Assembly: GCF_004028235.1 (NCBI RefSeq) | Contig: NZ_CP035037.1 | Location: forward strand, 1,860,001-1,924,000 | Source of the DNA: Leucobacter muris | GTDB taxonomy: Bacteria; Actinomycetota; Actinomycetes; Actinomycetales; Microbacteriaceae | Length of the DNA: 64,000 nucleotides | Direction of reading: 5' to 3' | In this document: piece after piece, positions 45,488 through 53,494 of the stretch | How the letters are laid out: every line of letters starts with the position of its first letter | Numbering within the stretch: position 1 is the stretch's first letter | Translations under genes and position numbers: made by a program | Notes under the pieces: model-generated | Told to the model about the DNA's origin: nothing | The model's input: the letters and a program-made list of their open reading frames with translations, nothing else | The model's database searches: none

Positions 45488-45976
45488 TCACCAGTCGATC
45501 ACGCGGGTGCTGCCGATCAGGCAGATGTCCTGCGCCGGCCCGAGGGCGGGCTTCGCCTCGGCGGCGAATCCGCGATCCTCGGCGACCACCTGCCCGATGA
45601 GGCAGTCGGCGCCGATGCGCACCGACACGAAGATGCTGTCGGCGGCGAGCCCCGTCTGCGACTCGTCGAAGCTCACCTGCATGGCGGTCTTGTCGAAGCC
45701 GGCCGCCGCGACGGCGTCGACGACGGGGGCGCCCTGGACCGGCTGCTCGCCTGCCGCGAACGCGCGCAGCACCTCGGTGAAGTACGGCAGGTTGTCGGCG
45801 GCGCTGCCCTCGGGGAAGAACTCGGGCGCCGTCTCGGGCACGGCGGGCTCCGTGCGCTCCGGCGCCTCGGGTGTCGGCCCCTCGAGCAGCGAGCATCCGG
45901 CGAGCAGGGCCGCGGTCAGGGCGAGCGCGCCGAACGCGGCGCCGGGGCGACGGAGGGAATGCAGAGGGGAACGCAC
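45488..45976 (-). CDS. Lipoprotein with DUF6993-like domain
   Basis: A 162-residue secreted lipoprotein. After a basic start and a hydrophobic stretch, the lipobox LLAGC puts the lipidated cysteine at residue 28, a substrate for the Lgt and LspA enzymes encoded in this window. The mature part (from about LPYFTEVLRAFAAGE) matches an uncharacterised Microbacteriaceae domain and contains a cysteine pair (ADCLIG and DICLIG) that could form a disulfide. Function unknown. GTG 45976 follows TAGACT by six bases. Confidence 0.82.
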   Translation of the reverse strand: MRSPLHSLRRPGAAFGALALTAALLAGCSLLEGPTPEAPERTEPAVPETAPEFFPEGSAADNLPYFTEVLRAFAAGEQPVQGAPVVDAVAAAGFDKTAMQVSFDESQTGLAADSIFVSVRIGADCLIGQVVAEDRGFAAEAKPALGPAQDICLIGSTRVIDW

Positions 45977-46283
45977 CCGATCAGTCTATGCGGAGGGCGT
46001 CTGCGGAAGCGCGGGGCGACGGTTCGGCCGGGCGCGGCCGGACCCGCCTCGGCGCGTGGCACGGCCGGTTCACCGCACGGCTCGGAATCGCCCCGCACTC
46101 CGCTCACATCCTTCGGTATTCAGCGCCTCCGGCCGCCTTGTCCACAGATCGCGGCATCCACTGGTGAGACGCTCCGGCGGTGCCTCAGGCTGGGAGATGA
46201 GGGGGCGGATCGGAACCCCGCACGGCCCGATCCGCCCGCTCGCCTCAACCCTCCGCACCCCGGAGCCAACGAACGGAGTCATC
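45977..46283. other. 307-base region upstream of ssb
   Basis: No gene is supported. It holds the lipoprotein promoter at its left end. A hairpin (GGGCGGATCGG 46203-46213 with CCGATCCGCCC 46227-46237) lies 46 bases before the ssb start, probably in its 5' leader. A single TTGTCCACA, close to a DnaA box, is at 46138-46146; one copy alone is not evidence for DnaA control. Confidence 0.6.
45983..45988 (-). promoter_or_regulatory. -10 box for leaderless lipoprotein gene
   Basis: TAGACT, six bases (GATCGG), then GTG 45976 on the minus strand. Confidence 0.6.
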
Positions 46284-46835
46284 ATGTCCACACCCGTCAG
46301 CGTCGTCGGCACCATCGCGACCGCGCCCCGTCTCATGAAGTCCGTCGCGAAGGTCGCCTTCTGCACCTTCCGCGTCGCGAGCAACGAGCGCCGCTACGAC
46401 CGAGAGAAGAACCAGTGGGTCGACGGCGACACCAACTGGTTCACCGTCAATGCGTTCCGCACGCTCGCCGAGCACGCCGATCGCTCGTTCTCGAAGGGCG
46501 ACCGGGTCATCATCAGCGGTCGTCTGCGCATCCGGCAGTGGAGCAACGACGGGAAGACCGGCACCGCGGTCGAGATCGAGGCCGATGCGCTGGGCCACGA
46601 TCTGCGGTGGGGCGTGTCACGCTTCGAGAAGCAGATCCGCTCCGGCGCCGAGCACCCCGCGGCCCCGGACGAGCCGGGGGCGGTCGTCGGAAGCGCCGAC
46701 CTCGCGCGGAGCCCCGACGCCTCACGTGCGGGCGCCGCCGAGAGCACGAGCGGCGAGAACGGACCGGCGTCGACCGAGGCGGAGGCGCCGTCCGAACTGC
46801 TCGGAGAGGACGGCTTCCTGCCTGCCGCCGCGTGA
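46284..46835 (+). CDS. ssb: Single-stranded DNA-binding protein paralogue without the acidic tip
   Basis: Binds single-stranded DNA through one OB fold (about residues 4-110: VSVVGTIATAPRL, FRVASNERRYDRE, WFTVNAFRTLAEH, RVIISGRLRIRQW). The 183-residue chain ends with a disordered Ala/Glu/Ser region and GEDGFLPAAA instead of the D-D-x-x-P-F tip that recruits replication and repair proteins in the main SSB. It is probably a second, SsbB-like protein rather than the essential SSB, which in actinobacteria lies between rpsF and rpsR. ATG 46284 has GGAG five bases upstream. Confidence 0.88.
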   Translation: MSTPVSVVGTIATAPRLMKSVAKVAFCTFRVASNERRYDREKNQWVDGDTNWFTVNAFRTLAEHADRSFSKGDRVIISGRLRIRQWSNDGKTGTAVEIEADALGHDLRWGVSRFEKQIRSGAEHPAAPDEPGAVVGSADLARSPDASRAGAAESTSGENGPASTEAEAPSELLGEDGFLPAAA

Positions 46836-46940
46836 GCATCGCGCAGCCCGGCGAGACAGGCGAAGACGAAGGCGCCCCGGCGAGCGGCACCCGCATCGTG
46901 GCGAGCGCCGCATGGAGCGGAGCGGGAGGGTGGGAGGGAG

Positions 46941-46990
46941 CGCGAACCGTGCGAACCGAGGTGGAGAAGCGCGGTGGATCGCGGTGGATC
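46941..46990. repeat. Short tandem 10-bp repeats between ssb and msrA
   Basis: GCGGTGGATC is exactly duplicated at 46971-46990, and GCGAACCG occurs twice with a ten-base period at 46942 and 46952. The surrounding 245-base convergent gap has no gene. Confidence 0.7.
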
Positions 46991-47010
46991 GCGCCGGCTC
47001 CCCGCCTCCC

Positions 47011-47028
47011 CGCCGGTGCGCACCGGCG
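47011..47028. terminator. Perfect 18-bp palindrome in the ssb-msrA gap
   Basis: The 18 bases from CGCCGGTGC to GCACCGGCG read the same on both strands, with no loop. It lies 52 bases from the msrA stop in a convergent gap; a further GCCGGC-rich inverted repeat is at 47051-47070. It could work as a bidirectional terminator or as a protein-binding site. Confidence 0.4.
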
Positions 47029-47080
47029 CGATCGGATACCGACAGCGTACGCCGGCGCTGCCGGCGCCGGCCCGCCCGGG

Positions 47081-47608
47081 TCAGCGCAGGTACTCGGAGA
47101 AGGCCGCGCGCACCTTGTTGACCTTGGGCACCGCGACCGCGAGGCAGTACCCCTGCGTGGGGTTCTTCGCGAAGAAGTCCTGGTGGTGCTCCTCGGCCGG
47201 GTAGACCTCGCCGAGCGGCTCGATCGTGGTGACGACCTCACCGGGCCAGATCTCCGAAGCACGGCGACGCGCCTCCTCGAAGAGCTTCCGCTGCTCGTCG
47301 TCGGCCGGGAACATCGCCGAGCGGTACTGCGTGCCGACGTCGGCGCCCTGTCGATTCAGCTGGGTGGGATCGTGCATGGTGAAGAAGGCGTCGAGGATCA
47401 CCTGGGCGGGAATCGCACTCTCGTCGAAGGTGACCGCAACGGCCTCGGCGTGGCCGGTGGTGCCGGTGCAGACCTGCTCGTAACTCGGGTGCGGGGCGGA
47501 GCCGCCCGTGTAGCACGACACCACCTCGGTCACGCCCTTCAGCGCCCGATAGGCCGCGTCGAGGCACCAGAAGCAGCCTCCCGCCAGTACGAACGTGGTG
47601 GTGGTCAT
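47081..47608 (-). CDS. msrA: Peptide-methionine (S)-S-oxide reductase MsrA
   Basis: Repairs oxidised methionine in proteins. The 175 residues have the active-site GGCFWC (catalytic C12), [23 protein letters not shown] and [19 protein letters not shown] C-terminal part with a resolving cysteine in QGYC. ATG 47608 overlaps the nadE stop (ATGA) and matches the family N-terminus; the extra upstream frame is not needed. It is translationally coupled to nadE. Confidence 0.96.
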   Translation of the reverse strand: MTTTTFVLAGGCFWCLDAAYRALKGVTEVVSCYTGGSAPHPSYEQVCTGTTGHAEAVAVTFDESAIPAQVILDAFFTMHDPTQLNRQGADVGTQYRSAMFPADDEQRKLFEEARRRASEIWPGEVVTTIEPLGEVYPAEEHHQDFFAKNPTQGYCLAVAVPKVNKVRAAFSEYLR

Positions 47609-48453
47609 CGCTCTGCGCTCCTCTCGGCGCCGCTCCACCAGCCGTCCCGCGGGGCGACCGGCAGACGGCGCTTGTGCTCGGTGCTGCGGTAGCGGCGCTC
47701 GAGGTTCTCGGCCGTCGCCGACGAGACCTCCTCGCCGCGCAGGTAGGCGTCGATCTCGGAGTAACTCACGCCGAGGCTCGACTCGTCCGACTGGCCGGGT
47801 TCCCCGTCGAGCAGATCGGCGGTAGGGACCTTTTTCCAGAGCCGGTCCGGGGCCTCGAGCTGCTGCAGCAGCGCCGCGCCCTGCCCCTTGGTGAGCCCCG
47901 AGAGCGGCAGCACGTCGGCCGCGCCGTCGCCGAACTTCGTGAAGAAGCCGGTGATGGCCTCGGCCGCGTGGTCCGTGCCGATCACGAGCAGCCCGCGGTC
48001 GCCCGCGATCGCGTACTGCGCGACCATGCGCATGCGGGCCTTCACATTGCCCTTGTTGAAGTCGCTCACCGGTTCCCCGGTGCCCGCCGAGACCGCAGCC
48101 GTCAGCCCGTCGACGCCCGCCGCGATATCGACGGTGACGGCGCGATCGGGGCGGACGAACTGCAGCGCGAGCCGCGCGTCGTCCTCGTCGTGCTGCACAC
48201 CGTAAGGCAGGCGCACCGCGATGAACTCCGCGTCCCGCCCCTCGGCTCGCAGTCGCTCCACCGCCAGCTGTGCCAGTCTTCCGGCCAGCGAGGAATCCTG
48301 ACCTCCCGAGATCCCGAGCACGAAGCCGCGAGATCCGGGCACCGAGCGCGCGTACTCGACGAGGAACGCCACCCGGCGCTCCACCTCGGCTGCGGGGTCG
48401 ATCTCGGCGACCGACCCGAGCTCGCGAATGATCTGCTGCTGCATCTCGCTCAT
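47605..48453 (-). CDS. nadE: Ammonia-dependent NAD+ synthetase
   Basis: Amidates deamido-NAD with ammonia and ATP, the last step of NAD synthesis, after NadD (at about 3 kb). The 282 residues start with the PP-loop [17 protein letters not shown] and have the deamido-NAD site [28 protein letters not shown]. There is no glutaminase domain, so it is the short form, typical of E. coli and B. subtilis rather than of mycobacteria. ATG 48453 follows TATGGT by seven bases. Confidence 0.95.
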   Translation of the reverse strand: MSEMQQQIIRELGSVAEIDPAAEVERRVAFLVEYARSVPGSRGFVLGISGGQDSSLAGRLAQLAVERLRAEGRDAEFIAVRLPYGVQHDEDDARLALQFVRPDRAVTVDIAAGVDGLTAAVSAGTGEPVSDFNKGNVKARMRMVAQYAIAGDRGLLVIGTDHAAEAITGFFTKFGDGAADVLPLSGLTKGQGAALLQQLEAPDRLWKKVPTADLLDGEPGQSDESSLGVSYSEIDAYLRGEEVSSATAENLERRYRSTEHKRRLPVAPRDGWWSGAERSAER

Positions 48454-48460
48454 GACCCCC

Positions 48461-48466
48461 ACCATA
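48461..48466 (-). promoter_or_regulatory. -10 box for leaderless nadE
   Basis: TATGGT, then GGGGGTC, then ATG 48453 on the minus strand. Confidence 0.55.
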
Positions 48467-48520
48467 CTCCGCGCGTGTTACAGCGGGGTGCGTCCATCGA
48501 ATCGGTGCTGCTGCGACGAG

Positions 48521-48560
48521 AACCGAACCGCCCCGAGAAGAACCGCACCGCCCCGACGCG
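48521..48560. repeat. Imperfect 20-bp tandem duplication between dnaE and nadE
   Basis: Two units, 48521-48540 and 48541-48560, agree at 16 of 20 positions (shared core ACCGCCCCGA). The surrounding 139-base spacer has no gene or clear terminator. Confidence 0.7.
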
Positions 48561-48592
48561 ACCCGAAGCCCCCGTGAGCACGGCGGGCCCCG

Positions 48593-51500
48593 CTACGAGA
48601 CCAGTTCCTCGACCGGCAGCAGGCAGCGCGGGCCGAGCAGGCCCTTCAGTTCCCCGAACAGGTCGGAGGTGATCCTCACCTGCTCGCGCAGCTCGAAGAT
48701 GCGCACCGCGTGCGGCGTGATCAGACTCAGCCGCACCTCGCTCTCGCCGGGGTGACGGCGCAGCGTCGACTTGAGCTCCTCCATCAGGGGCTCGGTCGCG
48801 CGCGACTCCGAGAGCGTGAGCGCGAGCGCCGTCGCGTCCTCCTGCACCCCCGCATCGATCGGCTTCACCCCGTAGGCGTGCATCGACATGCCGTCGTCGC
48901 GGGCGTTCAGCTTGCCGCGCAGCGCCACGATGCTGTCGGGCTGCAGGAGGCTGCCGAACTCCTGGTACGACTTGCCCATGAAGAGCGCCTGCACCTCGCC
49001 CGTGAAGTCCTCGATCGTCACCATGCCGTAGAGATTGCCCGATTTCGCGGTGCGGTGCTGCACGCTCGTGAGCAGGCCCGCGACGGTCACGATCTCGCCG
49101 TCGAAGCTCGAGCTGTTCTCGGGGTTCGTGACCTGCTGCACCGTCACGCTCGCCTCCTTGGCGAGGGGGACGTCGAGCCCGCGCAGCGGGTGGTCCGAGA
49201 CGTAGAGGCCGAGCATCTCGCGCTCGAACGAGAGTTTGTCCTTCTTCGTCCACTCGGGACGATCGGGCACCTGCGACACCGCCTCGGCCGAGTCGCCCGT
49301 CGCCTCGGCGGCTTCGGCGAAGAGGCTGTCGAAGTCGAAGCCGATGTTGCCGTTCTCGGCGTCGCGCTTCTCCTTCACCGCGCTCTCGATCGACTGCTCG
49401 TGGATCTCGACGAGCGCGCGGCGCGTGCCGCCGAGCCCGTCGAACGCGCCCGCCTTGATGAGCGACTCCACGGTGCGCTTGTTCAGCACCGAGAGCGGCA
49501 CCTTCTTCAGGAAGTCGTGGAAGCTCTCGAAGCGCCCCTTCTGCTCGCGGGCTTCGCGGATCCCCTCGACCACGTGCGTGCCGACGTTGCGGATCGCGCC
49601 CAGGCCGAAGCGGATGTCGTCGCCCACCGCCGAGAAGTTCGCGAACGACTCGTTCACGGCGGGAGGCAGCACCTTGATGCCCATGCGGCGGCACTCGTTG
49701 AGGTAGACGGCGAGCTTGTCCTTGGAGTCGCCCACGCTCGTGAGCAGCGCCGCCATGTACTCGGCCGGGTAGTGGGCTTTGAGGTATGCCGTCCAGTAGC
49801 TCACCACGCCGTACGCCGCCGAGTGCGCCTTGTTGAACGCGTAGTCCGAGAACGGCAGCAGGATGTCCCAGAGCGCCTTGACCGCGGCGTCCGAGAAGCC
49901 GCGCTCCTTCATGCCGCCGGAGAAGCCCTCGTACTGCTTGTCGAGCTCGGACTTCTTCTTCTTGCCCATGGCGCGGCGCAGAATGTCGGCCTGGCCGAGC
50001 GAGAAGCCGGCCACCCGCTGGGCGATCGACATCACCTGCTCCTGATAGATGATGAGGCCGTAGGTGGTGTCGAGGATGTCCTTCAGCGGTTCCTCGAGCT
50101 CGGGGTGGATCGGCGTGATCTTCTGCAGGCCGTTCTTGCGCAGCGCGTAGTTCGTGTGCGAGTCGGCGCCCATGGGGCCTGGCCGGTACAGGGCGAGCAC
50201 GGCCGAGATGTCCTCGAAGTTGTCGGGCTTCATGAGGCGCAGCAGGCCGCGCATGGGGCCGCCGTCGAGCTGGAACACGCCCAGCGTGTCGCCGCGTGCC
50301 AGCAGTTCGTAGGAGTCGGCATCGTCGAGTTCGAGCCGCTCGAGGTCGAGATCCTCGTCGCGGTTGAGCCTGATGTTCTCGAGGGCGTCCGAGATGATCG
50401 TGAGGTTTCGGAGCCCCAGGAAGTCCATCTTGATGAGGCCGAGGCCCTCGCAGGTCGGGTAGTCGAACTGCGTGACGATCTGGCCGTCCTGCTCGCGCTT
50501 CTGCAGCGGGATGATGTCGATGAGCGGATCGCTCGACATGATGACGCCGGCGGCGTGCACACCCCACTGGCGCTTCAGACCCTCGAGCCCGAGCGCGGTC
50601 TCGTAGACCTTCTTCGCGTCGGGATCCTCCTGCAGCACCGTGCGGAACTCGGCGGCCTCCTTGTAGCGGGGGTGCTCGGGATCGGTGATGCCCGACAGCG
50701 GGATGTCCTTCGCCATGACGGCGGGCGGCATGGCCTTCGTGAGCTTCTCGCCCATGCCGAACGGGAAGCCGAGCACGCGCGAGGCGTCCTTGAGCGCCTG
50801 CTTCGACTTGATCGTGCCGTAGGTGACGATCTGCGCCACGCGCTCGTCGCCGTACTTCTCGGTCACGTACTTGATGACCTCGCCGCGACGGCGATCGTCG
50901 AAGTCGACGTCGAAGTCGGGCATCGAGACGCGGTCGGGGTTGAGGAAGCGCTCGAAGATGAGGCCGTGCTGCAGCGGGTCGAGATCCGTGATCCTCATCG
51001 CGTACGCCACCATCGAGCCCGCGCCCGAACCGCGGCCCGGACCTACCCGGATGCCGTTGTCCTTCGACCAGTTGATGAAGTCGGCGACCACGAGGAAGTA
51101 GCCGGGGAACCCCATCTGGGTGATCACGCCGATCTCGTACTCGGCCTGCTTGCGCACCTCGTCGGGGATGCCCTCCGGGTAGCGGTAGTGGAGGCCGCGC
51201 TCGACCTCTTTCACGAACCAGCTGTCCTCGGTCTCACCGTCGGGCACGGGGTAGCGGGGCATGTAGTTGGCGGACGTGTTGAACTCGACGTTGCATCGTT
51301 CAGCGATGAGCAGCGTGTTGTCGCAGGCCTCGGGGAAGTCGCGGAAGATGTGCCGCATCTCCGCGGCGCTCTTCAGGTAGTAGCCCGAGCCGTTGAACTG
51401 GAAGCGGTTGGGATCGTCGAGCCGCGATCCCGACTGCACGCAGAGCAGCGCCGAGTGCGCTTCGGCGTCTGCCTCGTGCACGTAGTGCAGGTCGTTCGTG

Positions 51501-52153
51501 GCGACGAGCGGGATGCTCAGGTCGCGCGCGATCTTGATGAGGTCGGACTGCACCTGGCGCTCGATGTCGAGGCCGTGGTCCATCAGCTCGCAGAAGAAGT
51601 TCTCCTTGCCGAAGATGTCCTGGAACTCGGCGGCCGCCTTGATCGCCTCGTCGTACTGACCGAGGCGCAGACGGGTCTGGATCTCGCCCGACGGGCATCC
51701 CGTCGTGGTGATGAGCCCCTTGCCGTAGGTCTGCAGCAGCTCGCGGTCCATGCGGGGCTTGAAGTAGTAGCCCTCCATCGACGAGAGCGACGACAGCCGG
51801 AACAGGTTGTGCATGCCCTCGGTCGTCTCGGAGAGCATCGTCATGTGCGTGTACGCGCCGGCGCCCGAGACGTCGTCGCCAGCGCCATCGCCCCACCGCA
51901 CACGGGTGCGATCCGAGCGGTGGGTGCCGGGCGTGAGGTACGCCTCGATGCCGATGATCGGGTTGAGCCCGCGATCCTTCGCCTGCTTCCAGAAGTCGAA
52001 GGCGCCGAAGGTGTTGCCGTGGTCGGTGACCGCGATCGCGGGCATGCCCTGGGCTGCGGCGGCCTCCATGAGCGGTCCGACTCGCGCCGCGCCGTCGAGC
52101 ATCGAGTACTCGCTGTGCACGTGCAGGTGTACGAAACCGTCTTTCTCAGACAC
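48593..52153 (-). CDS. dnaE: DNA polymerase III alpha subunit DnaE
   Basis: The main replicative polymerase. In 1186 residues there is an N-terminal PHP domain (HLHVHSEYSMLDG at about 9-21; AVTDHGNTFGAFDF; IIGIEAYLTPG) with the metal-binding His, Asp and Glu residues intact. The palm follows, with catalytic aspartates in MPDFDVDFDDRRR, then the thumb, a helix-hairpin-helix segment and a C-terminal OB fold. In mycobacteria an intact DnaE1 PHP domain provides proofreading, so it may do so here. GTG 52153 has AAGGGG eight bases upstream and fits the family N-terminus. Confidence 0.97.
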   Translation of the reverse strand: MSEKDGFVHLHVHSEYSMLDGAARVGPLMEAAAAQGMPAIAVTDHGNTFGAFDFWKQAKDRGLNPIIGIEAYLTPGTHRSDRTRVRWGDGAGDDVSGAGAYTHMTMLSETTEGMHNLFRLSSLSSMEGYYFKPRMDRELLQTYGKGLITTTGCPSGEIQTRLRLGQYDEAIKAAAEFQDIFGKENFFCELMDHGLDIERQVQSDLIKIARDLSIPLVATNDLHYVHEADAEAHSALLCVQSGSRLDDPNRFQFNGSGYYLKSAAEMRHIFRDFPEACDNTLLIAERCNVEFNTSANYMPRYPVPDGETEDSWFVKEVERGLHYRYPEGIPDEVRKQAEYEIGVITQMGFPGYFLVVADFINWSKDNGIRVGPGRGSGAGSMVAYAMRITDLDPLQHGLIFERFLNPDRVSMPDFDVDFDDRRRGEVIKYVTEKYGDERVAQIVTYGTIKSKQALKDASRVLGFPFGMGEKLTKAMPPAVMAKDIPLSGITDPEHPRYKEAAEFRTVLQEDPDAKKVYETALGLEGLKRQWGVHAAGVIMSSDPLIDIIPLQKREQDGQIVTQFDYPTCEGLGLIKMDFLGLRNLTIISDALENIRLNRDEDLDLERLELDDADSYELLARGDTLGVFQLDGGPMRGLLRLMKPDNFEDISAVLALYRPGPMGADSHTNYALRKNGLQKITPIHPELEEPLKDILDTTYGLIIYQEQVMSIAQRVAGFSLGQADILRRAMGKKKKSELDKQYEGFSGGMKERGFSDAAVKALWDILLPFSDYAFNKAHSAAYGVVSYWTAYLKAHYPAEYMAALLTSVGDSKDKLAVYLNECRRMGIKVLPPAVNESFANFSAVGDDIRFGLGAIRNVGTHVVEGIREAREQKGRFESFHDFLKKVPLSVLNKRTVESLIKAGAFDGLGGTRRALVEIHEQSIESAVKEKRDAENGNIGFDFDSLFAEAAEATGDSAEAVSQVPDRPEWTKKDKLSFEREMLGLYVSDHPLRGLDVPLAKEASVTVQQVTNPENSSSFDGEIVTVAGLLTSVQHRTAKSGNLYGMVTIEDFTGEVQALFMGKSYQEFGSLLQPDSIVALRGKLNARDDGMSMHAYGVKPIDAGVQEDATALALTLSESRATEPLMEELKSTLRRHPGESEVRLSLITPHAVRIFELREQVRITSDLFGELKGLLGPRCLLPVEELVS

Positions 52154-52283
52154 CGGATGAGCCCCTTTCGCCGACCACTCAAGAGTACCGCGGGCCTGCG
52201 ACATCGCGAGCGCGGCCGTCCGGGCTCGGCTGCGACCGGAGTCGGGATCCGGACCGCGTCCGTCCCTCGTCCGGCCGGCGGGT

Positions 52284-53333
52284 CTACGCGATGACGCGGC
52301 GGGCACCGGGGATGCGCCGCAGCAGCACCGAGACGGCGAGGCTCGGGATCAGCACGAGCACGGCGAGCAGCGGCACCGATACCAGGGGCGTCGCGAATTC
52401 GGTGGTGATGCCGAACTGCCGGTAGACCCACTGGAAGAAGGGGTGCACCAGGTAGATGCCGAGGGAGTTCGCGGCGAGCGCCGCGGCGATCGGCGGGAGG
52501 CGCCCGCGCTCGTCTCGCCAGCACGCCCTCGCGAGGCAGAAGACGGCCACCGAGGCGAGCGCGACGCCGGGAGTGAGGAAGTCGAGGAACAGCTCGTCGG
52601 AGGCGCCCTCCGCGCGCGAGACGAGCGAGGTGCCCAACCCGGTGCTCGCCGCGCCGAGCGCCCCGGTCGCCGCGATCCACCGGAGCCGCCCCCGGCTCAG
52701 CTCGATCCGGCTCAGCAGGTGGCCCAGCACGAAGTAGGCGGAGTATCCGAGCACCAGCTGCACCCGCATCGTGCCGAGCACCTCGCTCAGCACCTCGCCG
52801 ACCACCGGCAGGTGCTCGAGCAGCGGGAGCACGAACGCGAACGGCCCGGCCAGGGCGACGAAGTACCACGCCGTGGCCCGATCCCGCACGATCGCCCGTA
52901 GCAGCGGCAGCACCAGGTACATCCCCGTGAGCGCGAGCAGGAACCACAGGTGGAAGTGCCCGGTGAAGAATCTCTGCGCCAGCTCGCCGAGGTCGCGGCT
53001 GCCGCCCGGCCCGTACACCTCGACGAGGGCGAAGAACAGCGACCAGCAGGCGAAGGCGACGAGCAGGCGCGGGATGTTCCTGCGCCACAGGGTGCGCAGG
53101 CTCAGCTCGCGCTCCGGTGCGAGGAACAGCGCGCCCGAGATCATGAAGAACACCGGCACGCAGTAGCGCAGCACGCTGTTGATCCAGTTCAGCGCCTCCC
53201 AGCGCGCGCTTCCCGGCGGCAGCTCATGCCACTCCGTGATCGCGGCGTGGATCACCACCACCGCCACGATCGCGATGGCCCGCAACCCCTCGAGATAGCG
53301 GATGCGCCCCGATCGGTCGTTCGCGCCCTTCAT
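52284..53333 (-). CDS. Acyltransferase 3 family membrane protein (OafA-like)
   Basis: A 349-residue protein with about ten membrane segments, of the family that O-acetylates sugars in cell-surface polymers. The segment IRYLEGLRAIAIVAVVVIHAAI holds the conserved His, and WFLLALTGMYLVLPLLRAI and GIYLVHPFFQWVY are typical. ATG 53333 is preferred over ATG 53342, as TAGCAT lies seven bases upstream. It is divergent from the glycosyltransferase gene, and the two may act on the same surface glycan; this is inference from position. Confidence 0.88.
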   Translation of the reverse strand: MKGANDRSGRIRYLEGLRAIAIVAVVVIHAAITEWHELPPGSARWEALNWINSVLRYCVPVFFMISGALFLAPERELSLRTLWRRNIPRLLVAFACWSLFFALVEVYGPGGSRDLGELAQRFFTGHFHLWFLLALTGMYLVLPLLRAIVRDRATAWYFVALAGPFAFVLPLLEHLPVVGEVLSEVLGTMRVQLVLGYSAYFVLGHLLSRIELSRGRLRWIAATGALGAASTGLGTSLVSRAEGASDELFLDFLTPGVALASVAVFCLARACWRDERGRLPPIAAALAANSLGIYLVHPFFQWVYRQFGITTEFATPLVSVPLLAVLVLIPSLAVSVLLRRIPGARRVIA

Positions 53334-53340
53334 CCGCCTC

Positions 53341-53346
53341 ATGCTA
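53341..53346 (-). promoter_or_regulatory. -10 box for leaderless acyltransferase gene
   Basis: TAGCAT, then GAGGCGG, then ATG 53333 on the minus strand. It sets the shorter start; ATG 53342 would lie inside the expected untranscribed region. Confidence 0.5.
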
Positions 53347-53494
53347 ACGCGCGGCCCTCAGCGGCCCCTCAGTGCTGCCCGCAGCCGGGCGGGGTGTCAA
53401 GGCTCCCGCTCCCCCCAGCAACCTGCGAGTCGTGCGCGCTACAGTGACGAGCGACGGCGCGCCCCGGCCGCCGCTGCTGGCAAGGAGATCCGCT

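Noticed and set aside
46138..46146. TTGTCCACA, close to a DnaA box, upstream of ssb
   Set aside because: A single site without a cluster, AT-rich unwinding region or neighbouring dnaA/dnaN is expected by chance and is not an origin.
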